A DNA stretch of 64,000 bases from Frondihabitans sp. 762G35 (GTDB taxonomy: Bacteria; Actinomycetota; Actinomycetes; Actinomycetales; Microbacteriaceae). Positions 52,838 to 62,357 of this stretch are shown piece by piece. The stretch covers positions 1,178,001 through 1,242,000 of the forward strand of contig NZ_CP014619.1 in NCBI RefSeq assembly GCF_002074055.1. Direction: 5' to 3'. Both the position numbers and the translations under genes were made by a program. The notes below the pieces were generated by a model. That model had not been told where the DNA came from, made no database searches, and was given only the letters and a program-made list of their open reading frames with translations. Within the stretch, counting starts at the first letter, position 1. Each line of letters opens with the position of its first letter.

Positions 52838-55723
52838 GTGTCAACACACATGATGAAGAGCCGCCGGATGCGGCCGTGGGCCGTGCTCGTCACCGCCTCC
52901 GTTGCGACGCTCACGATCCTCGGGCCGAGCTGGGCGAACGCAGCCGGGACGGGTGCGGTCGAGACGAGACGCATCATCACGAGCATCGCCCCCACGACGG
53001 GCATCCTCGACTCCAACGACGGTGCCGGCAACGCGCGAGTCACGGCGCAGTATCCGACTGCCGCCGAAGCCTTGGCACAGGCGTCGAGTCTCACGGTGCC
53101 CGCGGGCACCGAGATCGGCCCCATCACGAACGCTGCGGGTGAATGCCTCTACATCTCCGGATGGCAGGTGCTGACCCTGCCCGGGAACTTCGCGGCGATC
53201 GTCGGCAAGGTCGGTTGGGTCAACTGCGCGTCCGTGGTCGAGTCGTCGACCTCCTCCGGGCAGTGGCAGTCGCTCGCCACGTTCAACGGATACCCGCGCT
53301 ACGGAACACCCTCCCTGCGCGCGCCGAACCCGAGTGCTCCAGCCACAATCTTCACGGGGAGCTATCTGTCCCAGGGTGGCGCTCTCATCGGCGGGGCCAT
53401 TCCCAATGCCGTTCCCTCAGCCCCGGATCCCGATCCGGGAAACGCCAATGCCGCCGCGTCAGCGGCGGCTGCGGCGCAAGCCGACTCCAATTCCAATGCC
53501 GTCGCGGAGGCGGCTGCCATAGCAGCTGCCCTCGCCGACGCTTCGACGACGGCGTCGGCCGCGGCGGACACCACCGCGAACGCGGCGGCACAAGCCGCCG
53601 GGACGCAACTGGCCGATGCGTCGACGGATGCGTCGAGCACCGCGACGACGGCAGCGAATGCGGCGGCTCAGGTCGCGGCGAACGCGGCGGCGAATGCGGA
53701 TAACACGTCGAACACGAACGCGGCGGCGTCGTCGACGGCGACGGCGAACGCGTCGTCGGCGGCGGAGGCTGCGGCGTTGGCGAATGCGAGCACGACGGCG
53801 TCGAGTACTGCGGGCACGGATGCGAACGCGGCGGCGGCGGCGAATGGGAACGCGGCAGCGTCGGCGGCGGCGTCGGCGCAGGCGGATTCGAACGCGAATG
53901 CGGGCGCTCAGGCGGCGGCGGTCGCGGCGGCGTTGGCGGATGCGACGACGACGGCGTCGGCGGCGTCGGATGCGACCGCGGCGGCGGCAGCGCAGGCGGC
54001 GGCGACCGCTCAGGCGTCGACGGATGCGTCGAGCACCGCGCAGGCGACGGCGAATGCGGCGGCTCAGGTCGCGGCGAACGCGGCGGCGAATGCGGATAAC
54101 ACGTCGAACACGAACGCGGCGGCGTCCTCGACGGCGACGGCGAACGCGTCGTCGGCGGCGGAGGCTGCGGCGTTGGCGAATGCGAGCACGACGGCGTCGA
54201 GTACTGCGGGCACGGATGCGAACGCGGCGGCGGCGGCGAATGGGAACGCGGCAGCGTCCGCGGCGGCGTCGGCGCAGGCGGATTCGAACGCGAATGCGGC
54301 CGCTCAGGCGGCGGCGGTCGCGGCGGCGTTGGCGGATGCGACGACGACGGCGTCGGCGGCGTCGGATGCGACCGCGGCGGCGGCAGCGCAGGCGGCGGCG
54401 ACCGCTCAGGCGTCGACGGATGCGTCGAGCACCGCGCAGGCGACGGCGAATGCGGCGGCTCAGGTCGCGGCGAACGCGGCGGCGAATGCGGATAACACGT
54501 CGAACACGAACGCGGCGGCGTCCTCGACGGCGACGGCGAACGCGTCGTCGGCGGCGGAGGCTGCGGCGTTGGCGAATGCGAGCACGACGGCGTCGAGTAC
54601 TGCGGGCACGGATGCGAACGCGGCGGCGGCGGCGAATGGGAACGCGGCAGCGTCGGCGGCGGCGTCGGCGCAGGCGGATTCGAACGCGAATGCGGCCGCT
54701 CAGGCGGCGGCGGTCGCGGCGGCGTTGGCGGATGCGACGACGACGGCGTCGGCGGCGTCGGATGCGACCGCGGCGGCGGCAGCGCAGGCGGCGGCGACCG
54801 CTCAGGCGTCGACGGATGCGTCGAGCACCGCGACGACGGCAGCGAATGCGGCGGCTCAGGTCGCGGCGAACGCGGCGGCGAATGCGGATAACACGTCGAA
54901 CACGAACGCGGCGGCGTCGTCGACGGCGACGGCGAACGCGTCGTCGGCGGCGGAGGCTGCGGCGTTGGCGAATGCGAGCACGACGGCGTCGAGTACTGCG
55001 GGCACGGATGCGAACGCGGCGGCGGCGGCGAATGGGAACGCGGCAGCGTCGGCGGCGGCGTCGGCGCAGGCGGATTCGAACGCGAATGCGGGCGCTCAGG
55101 CGGCGGCGGTCGCGGCGGCGTTGGCGGATGCGACGACGACGGCGTCGGCGGCGTCGGATGCGACCGCGGCGGCGGCAGCGCAGGCGGCGGCGACCGCTCA
55201 GGCGTCGACGGATGCGTCGAGCACCGCGACGACGGCAGCGAATGCGGCGGCTCAGGTCGCGGCGAACGCGGCGGCGAATGCGGATAACACGTCGAACACG
55301 AACGCGGCGGCGTCGTCGACGGCGACGGCGAACGCGTCGTCGGCGGCGGAGGCTGCAGCTCTGACGAACGCGAGCACGAACGCCTCGGGAACCGCGAGTC
55401 CGGACTCGGCACAGAGCCGCAGTACCGCCATCTCGGACGCGATCGCCACGGGCGCCTCGCAGGCGTCGTCATCGGCATCAGCGACATCCACTTCCAGCGC
55501 GAACGGAGCGGGGACCGTCGACCCGGCGGCGGCCAACGCCGCCGGGAGCAGTTCCGGAAGCGGTGGCGCCCTGGCCTTCACGGGGTCGAGCGTCCCGTTC
55601 CTGGTCGCCGGCCTGGCGGTAGGTCTCCTCGGGCTCGGTCTCGCGATCGTTTCCCTGGATCGCAGGCGACGCTCGCGCGGAGTGGTCTCCGCAGGGAGAG
55701 ACGAGGCCGAGGATGTGTTCTAG
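52838..55723 (+). CDS. Ala-rich repeat surface protein with LAFTG anchor
   Basis: 961 aa from GTG 52838. A signal peptide (PWAVLVTASVATLTILGPSW, cleaved near ANAAG) leads to a unique domain of about 150 residues (ITNAAGECLYISGW, GKVGWVNCASVVESS) with two Cys. From about residue 205 the protein is nearly all Ala, Ser, Thr, Asn, Asp and Gln with 132-residue repeats. The C-terminus has LAFTG, a helix (VPFLVAGLAVGLLGLGLAIV) and RRRRSR. It should be a sortase-anchored stalk. It lies 113 bp after the HTTM gene on the same strand, so may be in its operon. Confidence 0.88.
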   Translation: MSTHMMKSRRMRPWAVLVTASVATLTILGPSWANAAGTGAVETRRIITSIAPTTGILDSNDGAGNARVTAQYPTAAEALAQASSLTVPAGTEIGPITNAAGECLYISGWQVLTLPGNFAAIVGKVGWVNCASVVESSTSSGQWQSLATFNGYPRYGTPSLRAPNPSAPATIFTGSYLSQGGALIGGAIPNAVPSAPDPDPGNANAAASAAAAAQADSNSNAVAEAAAIAAALADASTTASAAADTTANAAAQAAGTQLADASTDASSTATTAANAAAQVAANAAANADNTSNTNAAASSTATANASSAAEAAALANASTTASSTAGTDANAAAAANGNAAASAAASAQADSNANAGAQAAAVAAALADATTTASAASDATAAAAAQAAATAQASTDASSTAQATANAAAQVAANAAANADNTSNTNAAASSTATANASSAAEAAALANASTTASSTAGTDANAAAAANGNAAASAAASAQADSNANAAAQAAAVAAALADATTTASAASDATAAAAAQAAATAQASTDASSTAQATANAAAQVAANAAANADNTSNTNAAASSTATANASSAAEAAALANASTTASSTAGTDANAAAAANGNAAASAAASAQADSNANAAAQAAAVAAALADATTTASAASDATAAAAAQAAATAQASTDASSTATTAANAAAQVAANAAANADNTSNTNAAASSTATANASSAAEAAALANASTTASSTAGTDANAAAAANGNAAASAAASAQADSNANAGAQAAAVAAALADATTTASAASDATAAAAAQAAATAQASTDASSTATTAANAAAQVAANAAANADNTSNTNAAASSTATANASSAAEAAALTNASTNASGTASPDSAQSRSTAISDAIATGASQASSSASATSTSSANGAGTVDPAAANAAGSSSGSGGALAFTGSSVPFLVAGLAVGLLGLGLAIVSLDRRRRSRGVVSAGRDEAEDVF
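53619..55358. repeat. 396-bp tandem repeat, 4.4 copies, inside the Ala-rich protein gene
   Basis: CGTCGACGGATGCGTCGAGC starts at 53619, 54015, 54411, 54807 and 55203, exactly 396 bp apart. Copies are nearly identical in DNA. Two variable blocks mark them: GCGACGACGGCAG (copies 1, 4, 5) versus GCGCAGGCGACGG (2, 3), and GCGGGCGC (1, 4) versus GCGGCCGC (2, 3). The array is in frame (132 codons per unit). Confidence 0.95.
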
Positions 55724-56052
55724 GCGGGCATGGTCGTCCGCCGGTCTGCTCGGAGAAGCCCGGAACACTGGGCCGGTGATCACGATCGTCCATCGGCCCA
55801 GCTCCGGCCGGGTCGCCCTCCACCGCCGAAGGATGACGGACTCTTCCGAGCAGTCGAAACCGCCACCCGGATCCGGGTGACATGGATGTGGCTGGAATGC
55901 GGGCCTCGCTCCGGCGCGCCATCTCAGGCGTCAGAGAGTCGCGGATCCTGCGAGCGGAATCTCGGGTAATGGTTCCCTTCCAGCCACTTGCGAGGATCTC
56001 TCCCGACCGGGAGCCTCGCGCCCCCGCCGACACCATCTGGGAGTGTCGGCCT
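55724..56052. other. Non-coding gap between convergent genes
   Basis: No gene supported. Contains a small hairpin CTCCC-GACC-GGGAG at 56000-56013 whose sequence echoes the large terminator that follows. Confidence 0.5.
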
Positions 56053-56099
56053 GTCCCCGACCGGGAAGGATCTCGCACGATCCGATCCCGGTCGGGGAC
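56053..56099. terminator. Large bidirectional terminator hairpin
   Basis: GTCCCCGACCGGGA (56053-56066) pairs perfectly with TCCCGGTCGGGGAC (56086-56099). An inner GGATC...GATCC extends the stem. It lies between the convergent Ala-rich and FNT genes and can serve both. Confidence 0.8.
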
Positions 56100-56104
56100 T
56101 CTCC

Positions 56105-56914
56105 TCACCCGTTCTCGCGCCGCCGCTCGTCGACGAGGTCCTTGGTCCGCAGGAGCCGGAGCGCCGTCACGAGAAGCAGCCCGCCGAGGATGTTGAACAG
56201 CAGCGTGTAGCCGAACCACCCGAGCCACTGCCCGTAGGTGATGTCGGTGCCGGCCTGGATGGCGCCGAAGATCAGCAGGGAGTCGAGGATCGAGTGGAAG
56301 AGCTGGAGCCCGGCGAGGAGGAATCCGCCGACGACCGCCGCCACGATCTTGGCGGGGTCCGACTCGGTGCCCTGCTGCATCCGGGTCATCAGGGTGATCG
56401 TGCTCCCGCCGAGGACCGCGAGGACCACGGTCTGGAGGGAGAAGGGCGCGTCGACGAAGTGGTGCGCCGACTCGGCGAGGGTCTCGTGCCACTCGGGGAA
56501 GGCCTGCACGATCAGCCACATGAAGAGCCAGCCGCCGGCGAGATTCGCCACGAGCGTTCCGGCCCAGAGGGTGATCAGCTGCCGGACGTTCCCCTCGCGG
56601 GCGACGAGGGCGGCGATCGGGAGGAGGAAGTTCTCGGTGAAGAGCTCGGAGTGGGCGAGCAGGAGCGCGATGAGTCCGACGCTGAACGCGAGCCCGGCGA
56701 GGAGGTGGTTCCCGGTCTCGGTGAGGACCGCGAGCAGGGCCATGATGCCGACGCCGACCTCCAGGCCGCCGAAGAAGCCCGTGATCAGGATGGTGCCGAG
56801 GGTCCGGTGCAGCCGTTCGGCTCCGGCCTCGACGGTGCTGTCGAAGGAGTCCTGGAGGTCGTCCTCGATCGGGGCGTCGGAGTCGCCGAGTTCGCGTCGT
56901 TTCTCTTCGCTCAT
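56105..56914 (-). CDS. Formate/nitrite transporter (FNT) family protein, YfdC-like
   Basis: 269 aa, ATG 56914 with GAGGAG upstream. A hydrophilic acidic N-terminus (SEEKRRELGDSDAPIEDDLQ) precedes six hydrophobic segments of the FNT pore (TLGTILITGFFGGLEVGVGI, HLLAGLAFSVGLIALLL, ITLWAGTLVANLAGGW, GYTLLFNILGGLLLV). SELFTENFLLP and the Asn-x-x-Gly turn are FNT features. The branch with long N-termini is of unknown substrate; small monovalent anions are likely. It follows the DUF2254 gene in the same direction. Confidence 0.87.
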   Translation of the reverse strand: MSEEKRRELGDSDAPIEDDLQDSFDSTVEAGAERLHRTLGTILITGFFGGLEVGVGIMALLAVLTETGNHLLAGLAFSVGLIALLLAHSELFTENFLLPIAALVAREGNVRQLITLWAGTLVANLAGGWLFMWLIVQAFPEWHETLAESAHHFVDAPFSLQTVVLAVLGGSTITLMTRMQQGTESDPAKIVAAVVGGFLLAGLQLFHSILDSLLIFGAIQAGTDITYGQWLGWFGYTLLFNILGGLLLVTALRLLRTKDLVDERRRENG

Positions 56915-56969
56915 GGTGCTGCTCCTCGGGAACGGGTGATGTCGGGGTCGGCGCCGGGATCGTCGGCGG

Positions 56970-58169
56970 CTAATGGAGGGTGTCGAGTGCCCGGTCGAGG
57001 ACGGTCGCGGTGGAACCGCTCGCCGACTGGCGCAGGCGTCCTGCCAGGCGCCGGGCGGCGTCGACGACGAGCGGATGGTCGAGGCCGTAGACGGCCACGC
57101 CCTCGAAGAGGTCCTGCAGCAGGTCGTCGGGAGCGGGCCAATGCAGGTTCACGCGAACGGTACCGTCCTCGTCCGCGAGGGTGGTCGCCGCCGCGGGCCT
57201 CGTCATGAGGGGCACGAGCGCCGTTCCCGCGAGGTCGAGCGCGGTGACGGCGGTGTAGGGGTCGTTGGTCCCGGACGCGAGACCTCGGACGGCGATCTCG
57301 ACGAGTTGCTGCAGGGCGAAACGGACGTCCTGGTGGGGAGTGCGACCCGTTCCGATCGTGATGGCGGACTTGACGCTGCCGGCGACGTCGGCCGCCCTGT
57401 CCGCGGGTCGGACCCGGACCAGGGGATCGCCCGGGATCACGAACTCGCCGGGCATCGCCGCGACGTCCAGGACGCATCCCGCGCGGGTGGCTGCTCGTCG
57501 CAGTCCGACGAGATCGACATGCTGGACGTAGCCGTCGCTCTCGGTGGCCACCGCAGCGGTGTCGGTCGAATCGATGTCGACCGCGTCGACGGTGCGCCCG
57601 TCCGGGCGAGCGGGATAGACCGAGTCGATGGCGCCGATGAGGTCCGCCTGCACTCTTTTCTGCAGCGTGGAGATCTGGACGGAGTCGGCGATGTGGTGGA
57701 TGAAGAACACCAGCACCGCCACGTCCAGGATGCCGATCAGGACGGCCGTGTGGACGGCGATCGTGGGCACGAACCCGGAACCGCCGTCGGACTCGGAACG
57801 AACCGAACGGAGGACCACCAGCGCGTAGAGGAAGGTCGACGTGAAGACCGCGAGGACGAGCTGGTTCGCTCGATCGGCCAGGAAGTTCCGAACGAGTCGG
57901 GGGCCGTACGTCGAGGACGTCGTGGCGAGCACCGAGATCGTGATCGAGAACGAGGTGCCGGCGACGGTCAGCATCGACGTGCCGATGCTCGAGAGGATGC
58001 TCCGGGCGGCCGACGCGCTCAGGGCGTCGAGGAAAGCGACACGGGTGCCGTCGTCGATCAGTACCCGGTCGACCGCCACCAGCGCCTCGGCGAGGACGAT
58101 GGAGAGGAGCCCGAAGACGGCCGGGAGGAACCAGAAGGACTCCCGCGCGCGCAGGAGGAAGGAGCGCAC
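56970..58169 (-). CDS. DUF2254 predicted membrane protein
   Basis: 399 aa. Four N-terminal hydrophobic segments (FWFLPAVFGLLSIVLAEALV, ILSSIGTSMLTVAGTSFSIT, LVLAVFTSTFLYALVVL, AVLIGILDVAVLVFFIHHI) match DUF2254 topology. The soluble C-terminal half has the conserved GYVQHVDL and SGTNDPYTAV motifs. SITISVLATTSSTYGPRL is the family hallmark. Function unknown; relatives are proposed to be stress or ion-related. Confidence 0.87.
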   Translation of the reverse strand: MRSFLLRARESFWFLPAVFGLLSIVLAEALVAVDRVLIDDGTRVAFLDALSASAARSILSSIGTSMLTVAGTSFSITISVLATTSSTYGPRLVRNFLADRANQLVLAVFTSTFLYALVVLRSVRSESDGGSGFVPTIAVHTAVLIGILDVAVLVFFIHHIADSVQISTLQKRVQADLIGAIDSVYPARPDGRTVDAVDIDSTDTAAVATESDGYVQHVDLVGLRRAATRAGCVLDVAAMPGEFVIPGDPLVRVRPADRAADVAGSVKSAITIGTGRTPHQDVRFALQQLVEIAVRGLASGTNDPYTAVTALDLAGTALVPLMTRPAAATTLADEDGTVRVNLHWPAPDDLLQDLFEGVAVYGLDHPLVVDAARRLAGRLRQSASGSTATVLDRALDTLH

Positions 58170-58275
58170 TCAGGCCACCCGCTCACGGGACGACCGGTGC
58201 GGCGACGGTGGGAGCATGCGCTCACTGTAGGGCGGACGGAGGACGGGCGCCCGATCGCCCCGCGGGCGGCACGAC

Positions 58276-58304
58276 GTGACGTCTCGCACGCGCTGACCTA
58301 CAGT
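58276..58304 (+). promoter_or_regulatory. Possible promoter of the AraC-type gene
   Basis: TACAGT (58299-58304) lies 17 bp after a weak -35-like GTGACG (58276-58281). The ATG follows 63 bp later. Confidence 0.35.
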
Positions 58305-58367
58305 GACACGGGAGGGCGTCCCCAGGGAGGGGCGGTCCTCCTCCCGACACAGCGAAGTGGGCGTTCC

Positions 58368-59315
58368 ATGCAGGCAACGACGTTCTCGACGCGTCACGTG
58401 ACGTCCGGGGATCCGGTCGCGGAGTGGGAGGCGCACAACGCCCGATCGCTCGTCGGTCTCTCCTGCCTCACCCCGCGCTCGGGCCGCTTCGACGCCGTCG
58501 AGACGAACGCCCGGCTCGGGTCGTTCGACGTCGCCCACGTCGTCGCCACACCGCACGCCGTCGCCCGCCGGACGAGTCACATCGCCGGCGCCGCGGCCGG
58601 GGACTCCGTTCTCTACCTGACCCGTCGGGGCTCGTCGACGCTGACCAGCCGCTGGGGGAGCATCCGGCAGGATCCCGGTTCGATCACCCTCTGCCCGATC
58701 GCCGAGCCGTTCTCCCGTCGGTTCGCCGAGGGGGTCGACGAGCTCGTCGTCCGGATCCCTCACGCGGTGGCGGAGACCGTGGCGTCGTCCGAGTCGCCCG
58801 CTCGGGTCCGCCTCGTGGACGGCGGCCGACGCTCCGGGACGACGCCGGCGTCCCGCTCGCTGGACCGCTTCCTCGGCGCCGCGCTGGCCGCGCCCGACCG
58901 CGCGAGTGCGACCGAGACCGCGGCCGAGCTCACCACCCGGCTGCGGCTCCTGCTGACCCCCGGTTTCGACAGGAGCGCCGAGGGGCGCCGCTTCGTGATC
59001 GTCGACCACGTCGACGAGCACCTGCACGACCGCGAGCTGACCGTCGAGAGCGTCGCCGCGAGCCAGGGCCTCTCCGAGCGGCAGGTCAGGCGCCTCTTCG
59101 CCGGAACGGGAGCGGGCCTCGCCGAGACGATCCTCGGCCGCCGTCTCGACCTCGCCCACCGGATCCTGCGGGGCGAGGAGGACGGCCCCGCGACGGTCGC
59201 CGGTGTCGCCGATCGGTGCGGCTTCGCGTCGCACGCCCATTTCACCCGGGCGTTCCGCGCCCGGTTCGACCGGCGCCCCGTCGACGTCCTGTCGGAGCGC
59301 CTCGCCGCCGTTTGA
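58368..59315 (+). CDS. AraC-family transcriptional regulator (AraC_binding_2 type)
   Basis: 315 aa. The N-terminal ligand domain (about 1-190) resembles the AraC-like ligand-binding domain of aromatic-catabolism regulators. The C-terminal double helix-turn-helix covers about 205-310 (LTVESVAASQGLSERQVRRL, then VAGVADRCGFASHAHFTRAF). It precedes the catabolic genes on the same strand with a 117-bp gap, so it likely activates them in response to the aromatic substrate or an intermediate. Confidence 0.9.
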   Translation: MQATTFSTRHVTSGDPVAEWEAHNARSLVGLSCLTPRSGRFDAVETNARLGSFDVAHVVATPHAVARRTSHIAGAAAGDSVLYLTRRGSSTLTSRWGSIRQDPGSITLCPIAEPFSRRFAEGVDELVVRIPHAVAETVASSESPARVRLVDGGRRSGTTPASRSLDRFLGAALAAPDRASATETAAELTTRLRLLLTPGFDRSAEGRRFVIVDHVDEHLHDRELTVESVAASQGLSERQVRRLFAGTGAGLAETILGRRLDLAHRILRGEEDGPATVAGVADRCGFASHAHFTRAFRARFDRRPVDVLSERLAAV

Positions 59316-59432
59316 TCATTCCGGACATCTCGCGCCGGATCCGGCCGGTTCCGTCCGCCTCCACGCCCGCGCAGGCGATACTCGTCCGCGAGACCACGAC
59401 GACGTGGCCCGAACGCGCGAAGGGCTGTTCCC

Positions 59433-61241
59433 ATGGCGACTTTCCACGACGGCATTGCCGACACCACCCTCCCCGACGACCGGGGCGGGCCGGTCCTGAC
59501 CGACGTCCTGATCGTCGGATCGGGACCCGCGGGTGCGTCCGCCGCCCTCGCGCTCTCGACGCTGGGCATCGCGAACACGATGATCACCAAGTACCGCTGG
59601 ACCGCCAACACGCCGCGCGCGCACATCACGAACCAGCGCTCGATGGAGTTCTTCCGCGACATGGGCATCGAGGAGCAGGTCAAGGCCGAGTCGACCCCGC
59701 ACGAGATGATCGGCGACACCGTCTTCTGCACGTCGCTGGCGGGGGAGGAGATCGGCCGGATCCTGACCTGGGGCACCAGCCCCGCCCGTCACGCGGACTA
59801 CGTGGCCGCGTCGCCGACCCTCAACTGCGACGTGCCGCAGAACTACCTCGAACCGATCCTCGTGCGGAACGCCACCGCCCGCGGGACGCAGACGCGCTTC
59901 TCGAGCGAGTACCTCTCCCACACGCAGGATGCAGACGGCGTGACGGTGCAGGTCCTCGACCGCGTGACCGGCCGACCGTACGAGGTCCGGGCGAAGTACC
60001 TGATCGCCGCGGACGGGGCGCGCTCCAGGGTCGTCGCCGATCTCGACCTCCCGATGGAGGGGCGCATGGACATCGCAGGATCCATGAACATCACCTTCAC
60101 CGCCGACATCCGGGAGCTCGTCGGCCACCGACCGAGCGTCCTGTACTGGGTGATCCAGCCGGGGTCGAACGTGGGAGGCATCGGCGCCGGCCTCGTGCGG
60201 ATGGTCCGGCCGTGGAACGAGTGGCTGATCGTCTGGGGCTACGACATCGACGGTCCGGAGCCGCGCGTGGACGAGGCGGCCGCGACGGAGATCGTCCGGA
60301 ACCTCCTGGGGGTGCCCGACCTCGAGGTGACCATCACCGGGACGTCGCTCTGGGGCAACAACGAGATGTACGCCACGCGCCTCCAGGAGGGGCGGGTGTT
60401 CGCCGCCGGCGATGCGATCCACCGGCACCCGCCGTCGAACGGTCTCGGCTCGAACACGTCGGTCCAGGACTCCTACAACCTCGCCTGGAAGCTCGCGGCC
60501 GTGATCCGCGGGCAGGCCGGCGAGGAGCTGCTCGACACGTACACGGCCGAGCGCGCACCCGTCGCCCGGCAGATCGTCCGGCGAGCCAACAAGTCGGGCC
60601 GGGAGTTCGGCGAGCTCTTCACGGCGCTCGGGGTCACCGATGCCAGGACGGAGGACGAGATGCGCGAGCAGATCGAGGAGAGGAAGGCGAACACCCCGCG
60701 CGGCGCCGCCAAGCGGAGGGCCATCACCGCCGCCATGGACCTCAAGAACTACGAGTTCAATGCGCACGGCGTCGAGCTCGGCCAGTTCTACGCGTCGAGC
60801 GCCGTCCTCTCCGACGGCTCGACGAAGCCCGAGCCGACCCGCGACCCGGAGCTCTACTACGAGACGTCGACGGTGCCGGGGTCGCCCCTGCCCCACGCCT
60901 GGGTCGGGGACTCCGCCCGGAAGCGCTCGACGCTCGACCTCGCTCCGAGCACCCGGTTCACCCTCTTCACCGGCATCGCGGGCCAGGCGTGGGCGGATGC
61001 GGCACCGGAGGTGGCGCGCGAGCTGGGCGTTCCCCTCGCCGCAGTCGTGATCGGGCCGGGGAGGGAGAACACCGACCTCTACTTCGACTGGGAGCGCCTG
61101 CGCGAGATCGACGAGGACGGCGTCCTGCTGGTCCGCCCCGACAAGATCATCGCCTGGAGGTCCACCTCCCTGGTGGACGATCCTCGCGACGCCCTCCTGT
61201 CCGCCCTGTCGACGATCCTCAGCCGGGCGTCCGATCGATGA
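59433..61241 (+). CDS. FAD-dependent aromatic monooxygenase (resorcinol/phenol hydroxylase type)
   Basis: 602 aa. The Rossmann motif is VLIVGSGPAGA at about residues 25-35. The second FAD motif is FAAGDAIHRHPPSNGLGSNT. The NADPH/FAD DG motif is LIAADGARS. A C-terminal thioredoxin-like region ends the protein, as in phenol 2-monooxygenase and TfdB relatives. Downstream partners (maleylacetate reductase, hydroxyquinol dioxygenase) suggest that it hydroxylates resorcinol or a chlorophenol-like substrate to hydroxyquinol. The stop overlaps the next ATG by 3 bp. Confidence 0.9.
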   Translation: MATFHDGIADTTLPDDRGGPVLTDVLIVGSGPAGASAALALSTLGIANTMITKYRWTANTPRAHITNQRSMEFFRDMGIEEQVKAESTPHEMIGDTVFCTSLAGEEIGRILTWGTSPARHADYVAASPTLNCDVPQNYLEPILVRNATARGTQTRFSSEYLSHTQDADGVTVQVLDRVTGRPYEVRAKYLIAADGARSRVVADLDLPMEGRMDIAGSMNITFTADIRELVGHRPSVLYWVIQPGSNVGGIGAGLVRMVRPWNEWLIVWGYDIDGPEPRVDEAAATEIVRNLLGVPDLEVTITGTSLWGNNEMYATRLQEGRVFAAGDAIHRHPPSNGLGSNTSVQDSYNLAWKLAAVIRGQAGEELLDTYTAERAPVARQIVRRANKSGREFGELFTALGVTDARTEDEMREQIEERKANTPRGAAKRRAITAAMDLKNYEFNAHGVELGQFYASSAVLSDGSTKPEPTRDPELYYETSTVPGSPLPHAWVGDSARKRSTLDLAPSTRFTLFTGIAGQAWADAAPEVARELGVPLAAVVIGPGRENTDLYFDWERLREIDEDGVLLVRPDKIIAWRSTSLVDDPRDALLSALSTILSRASDR

Positions 61242-62341
61242 CGCTCTCCTTCACGCACGAGACCCGAGCCGGTCGAGTGCTCTTCGGCGCCGGTCTGGCC
61301 GTCGAGAACGTCGTCGCGGAGGTGCAACGGCTCGGCGCGGCCCGGGTGATGGTCGTCACCTCGGGCTCCCAGGCGGCGCTCGCCCGCTCCCTCGCCGACG
61401 TCATCCCGGTCGCCCTCACCTGGACCGACGTCGTGCAGCACGTCCCGCTCGAGACGGCGGCTCGGGCGCGACGAGCGGCGACCGAGGCGGGGATCGACGT
61501 CGTCGTCGCCGTCGGCGGAGGCTCGACGACCGGTCTGGCGAAGGCTATCGCGCTGACCACGGGCATCCCGATCGTCGCGGTCCCGACCACCTACGCGGGA
61601 TCTGAGGCCACCGACGTCTGGGGCCTGACCGAGGACGGTCGCAAGACGACCGGCTCCGACCCGCGGGTCCTGCCGGTGGCGATCGTCTACGACGCGCAGC
61701 TCACGCGGGACCTCCCGGTCGGATTGTCGGTGGCGTCCGGCCTGAACGCGATCGCGCACTGCGTCGACTCGCTCTGGGCGCCGCGAGCCGACCCGATCAA
61801 CGCCGCCCTGGCCACCGAGGGGATCCGGGCGCTCGCCGCAGGGCTCCGCGCCGTCGTCGCGACGGCCGACGACGCGGACGGCCGGGACCGGGCGCTCCTC
61901 GGCACCTACCTCGCCGCGACGGCGTTCGCCTCGGCAGGATCCGGGCTGCACCACAAGATCTGCCACGTCCTCGGCGGGACCTACGGGCTGCCCCACGCCG
62001 AGACGCACGCGGTCGTGCTGCCGTACGTGGCGGCGTTCACCCTGCCGGCCGCCCCGGCGGCCGAGCGTCGGCTCGCCGACGCTCTCGGCGCCTCGACCGG
62101 TCTCGGGGGTCTCGAGAGCCTCCGGCGCGACCTCCACGCTCCGACGGCTCTGCGCGACCACGGGTTCTCCGAGAGCGACATCCCGGAGGCCGCGCGCCTC
62201 ATCGTGTCGGCCGTTCCGCCGTCGCACCCCCGCCCGGTGACGGAGGCCGTGCTCCGCGTGCTCCTGCGTGCCGCGTGGGCCGGAACCCCCGCGGACGACT
62301 TCGCGCACTCGGCGGACCTCGAAGCCGCCGTGAACCTCTGA
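61238..62341 (+). CDS. Maleylacetate reductase
   Basis: 367 aa, overlapping the monooxygenase gene (ATGA). It is an iron-containing-alcohol-dehydrogenase-fold enzyme that reduces maleylacetate to 3-oxoadipate with NAD(P)H. Visible motifs are [55 protein letters not shown] and [13 protein letters not shown]. These are characteristic of the MAR family, which retains the His ligands. Together with the dioxygenase it completes ring-cleavage processing to central metabolism. Confidence 0.93.
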   Translation: MTLSFTHETRAGRVLFGAGLAVENVVAEVQRLGAARVMVVTSGSQAALARSLADVIPVALTWTDVVQHVPLETAARARRAATEAGIDVVVAVGGGSTTGLAKAIALTTGIPIVAVPTTYAGSEATDVWGLTEDGRKTTGSDPRVLPVAIVYDAQLTRDLPVGLSVASGLNAIAHCVDSLWAPRADPINAALATEGIRALAAGLRAVVATADDADGRDRALLGTYLAATAFASAGSGLHHKICHVLGGTYGLPHAETHAVVLPYVAAFTLPAAPAAERRLADALGASTGLGGLESLRRDLHAPTALRDHGFSESDIPEAARLIVSAVPPSHPRPVTEAVLRVLLRAAWAGTPADDFAHSADLEAAVNL

Positions 62342-62357
62342 CAGAAAGGACGCCACC

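Noticed and set aside
53616-55364. A 582-codon Arg-rich frame on the plus strand inside the same array
   Set aside because: Frame-shifted reading of the alanine repeats; extreme Arg content and no ribosome binding site.
53385-55487. A 700-codon open frame on the minus strand opposite the Ala-rich repeat gene, rich in Pro, Ser and Arg
   Set aside because: It is the complement of GCG/GCC alanine codons and repeats with the same 396-bp unit; no start signal or secreted or catalytic features.
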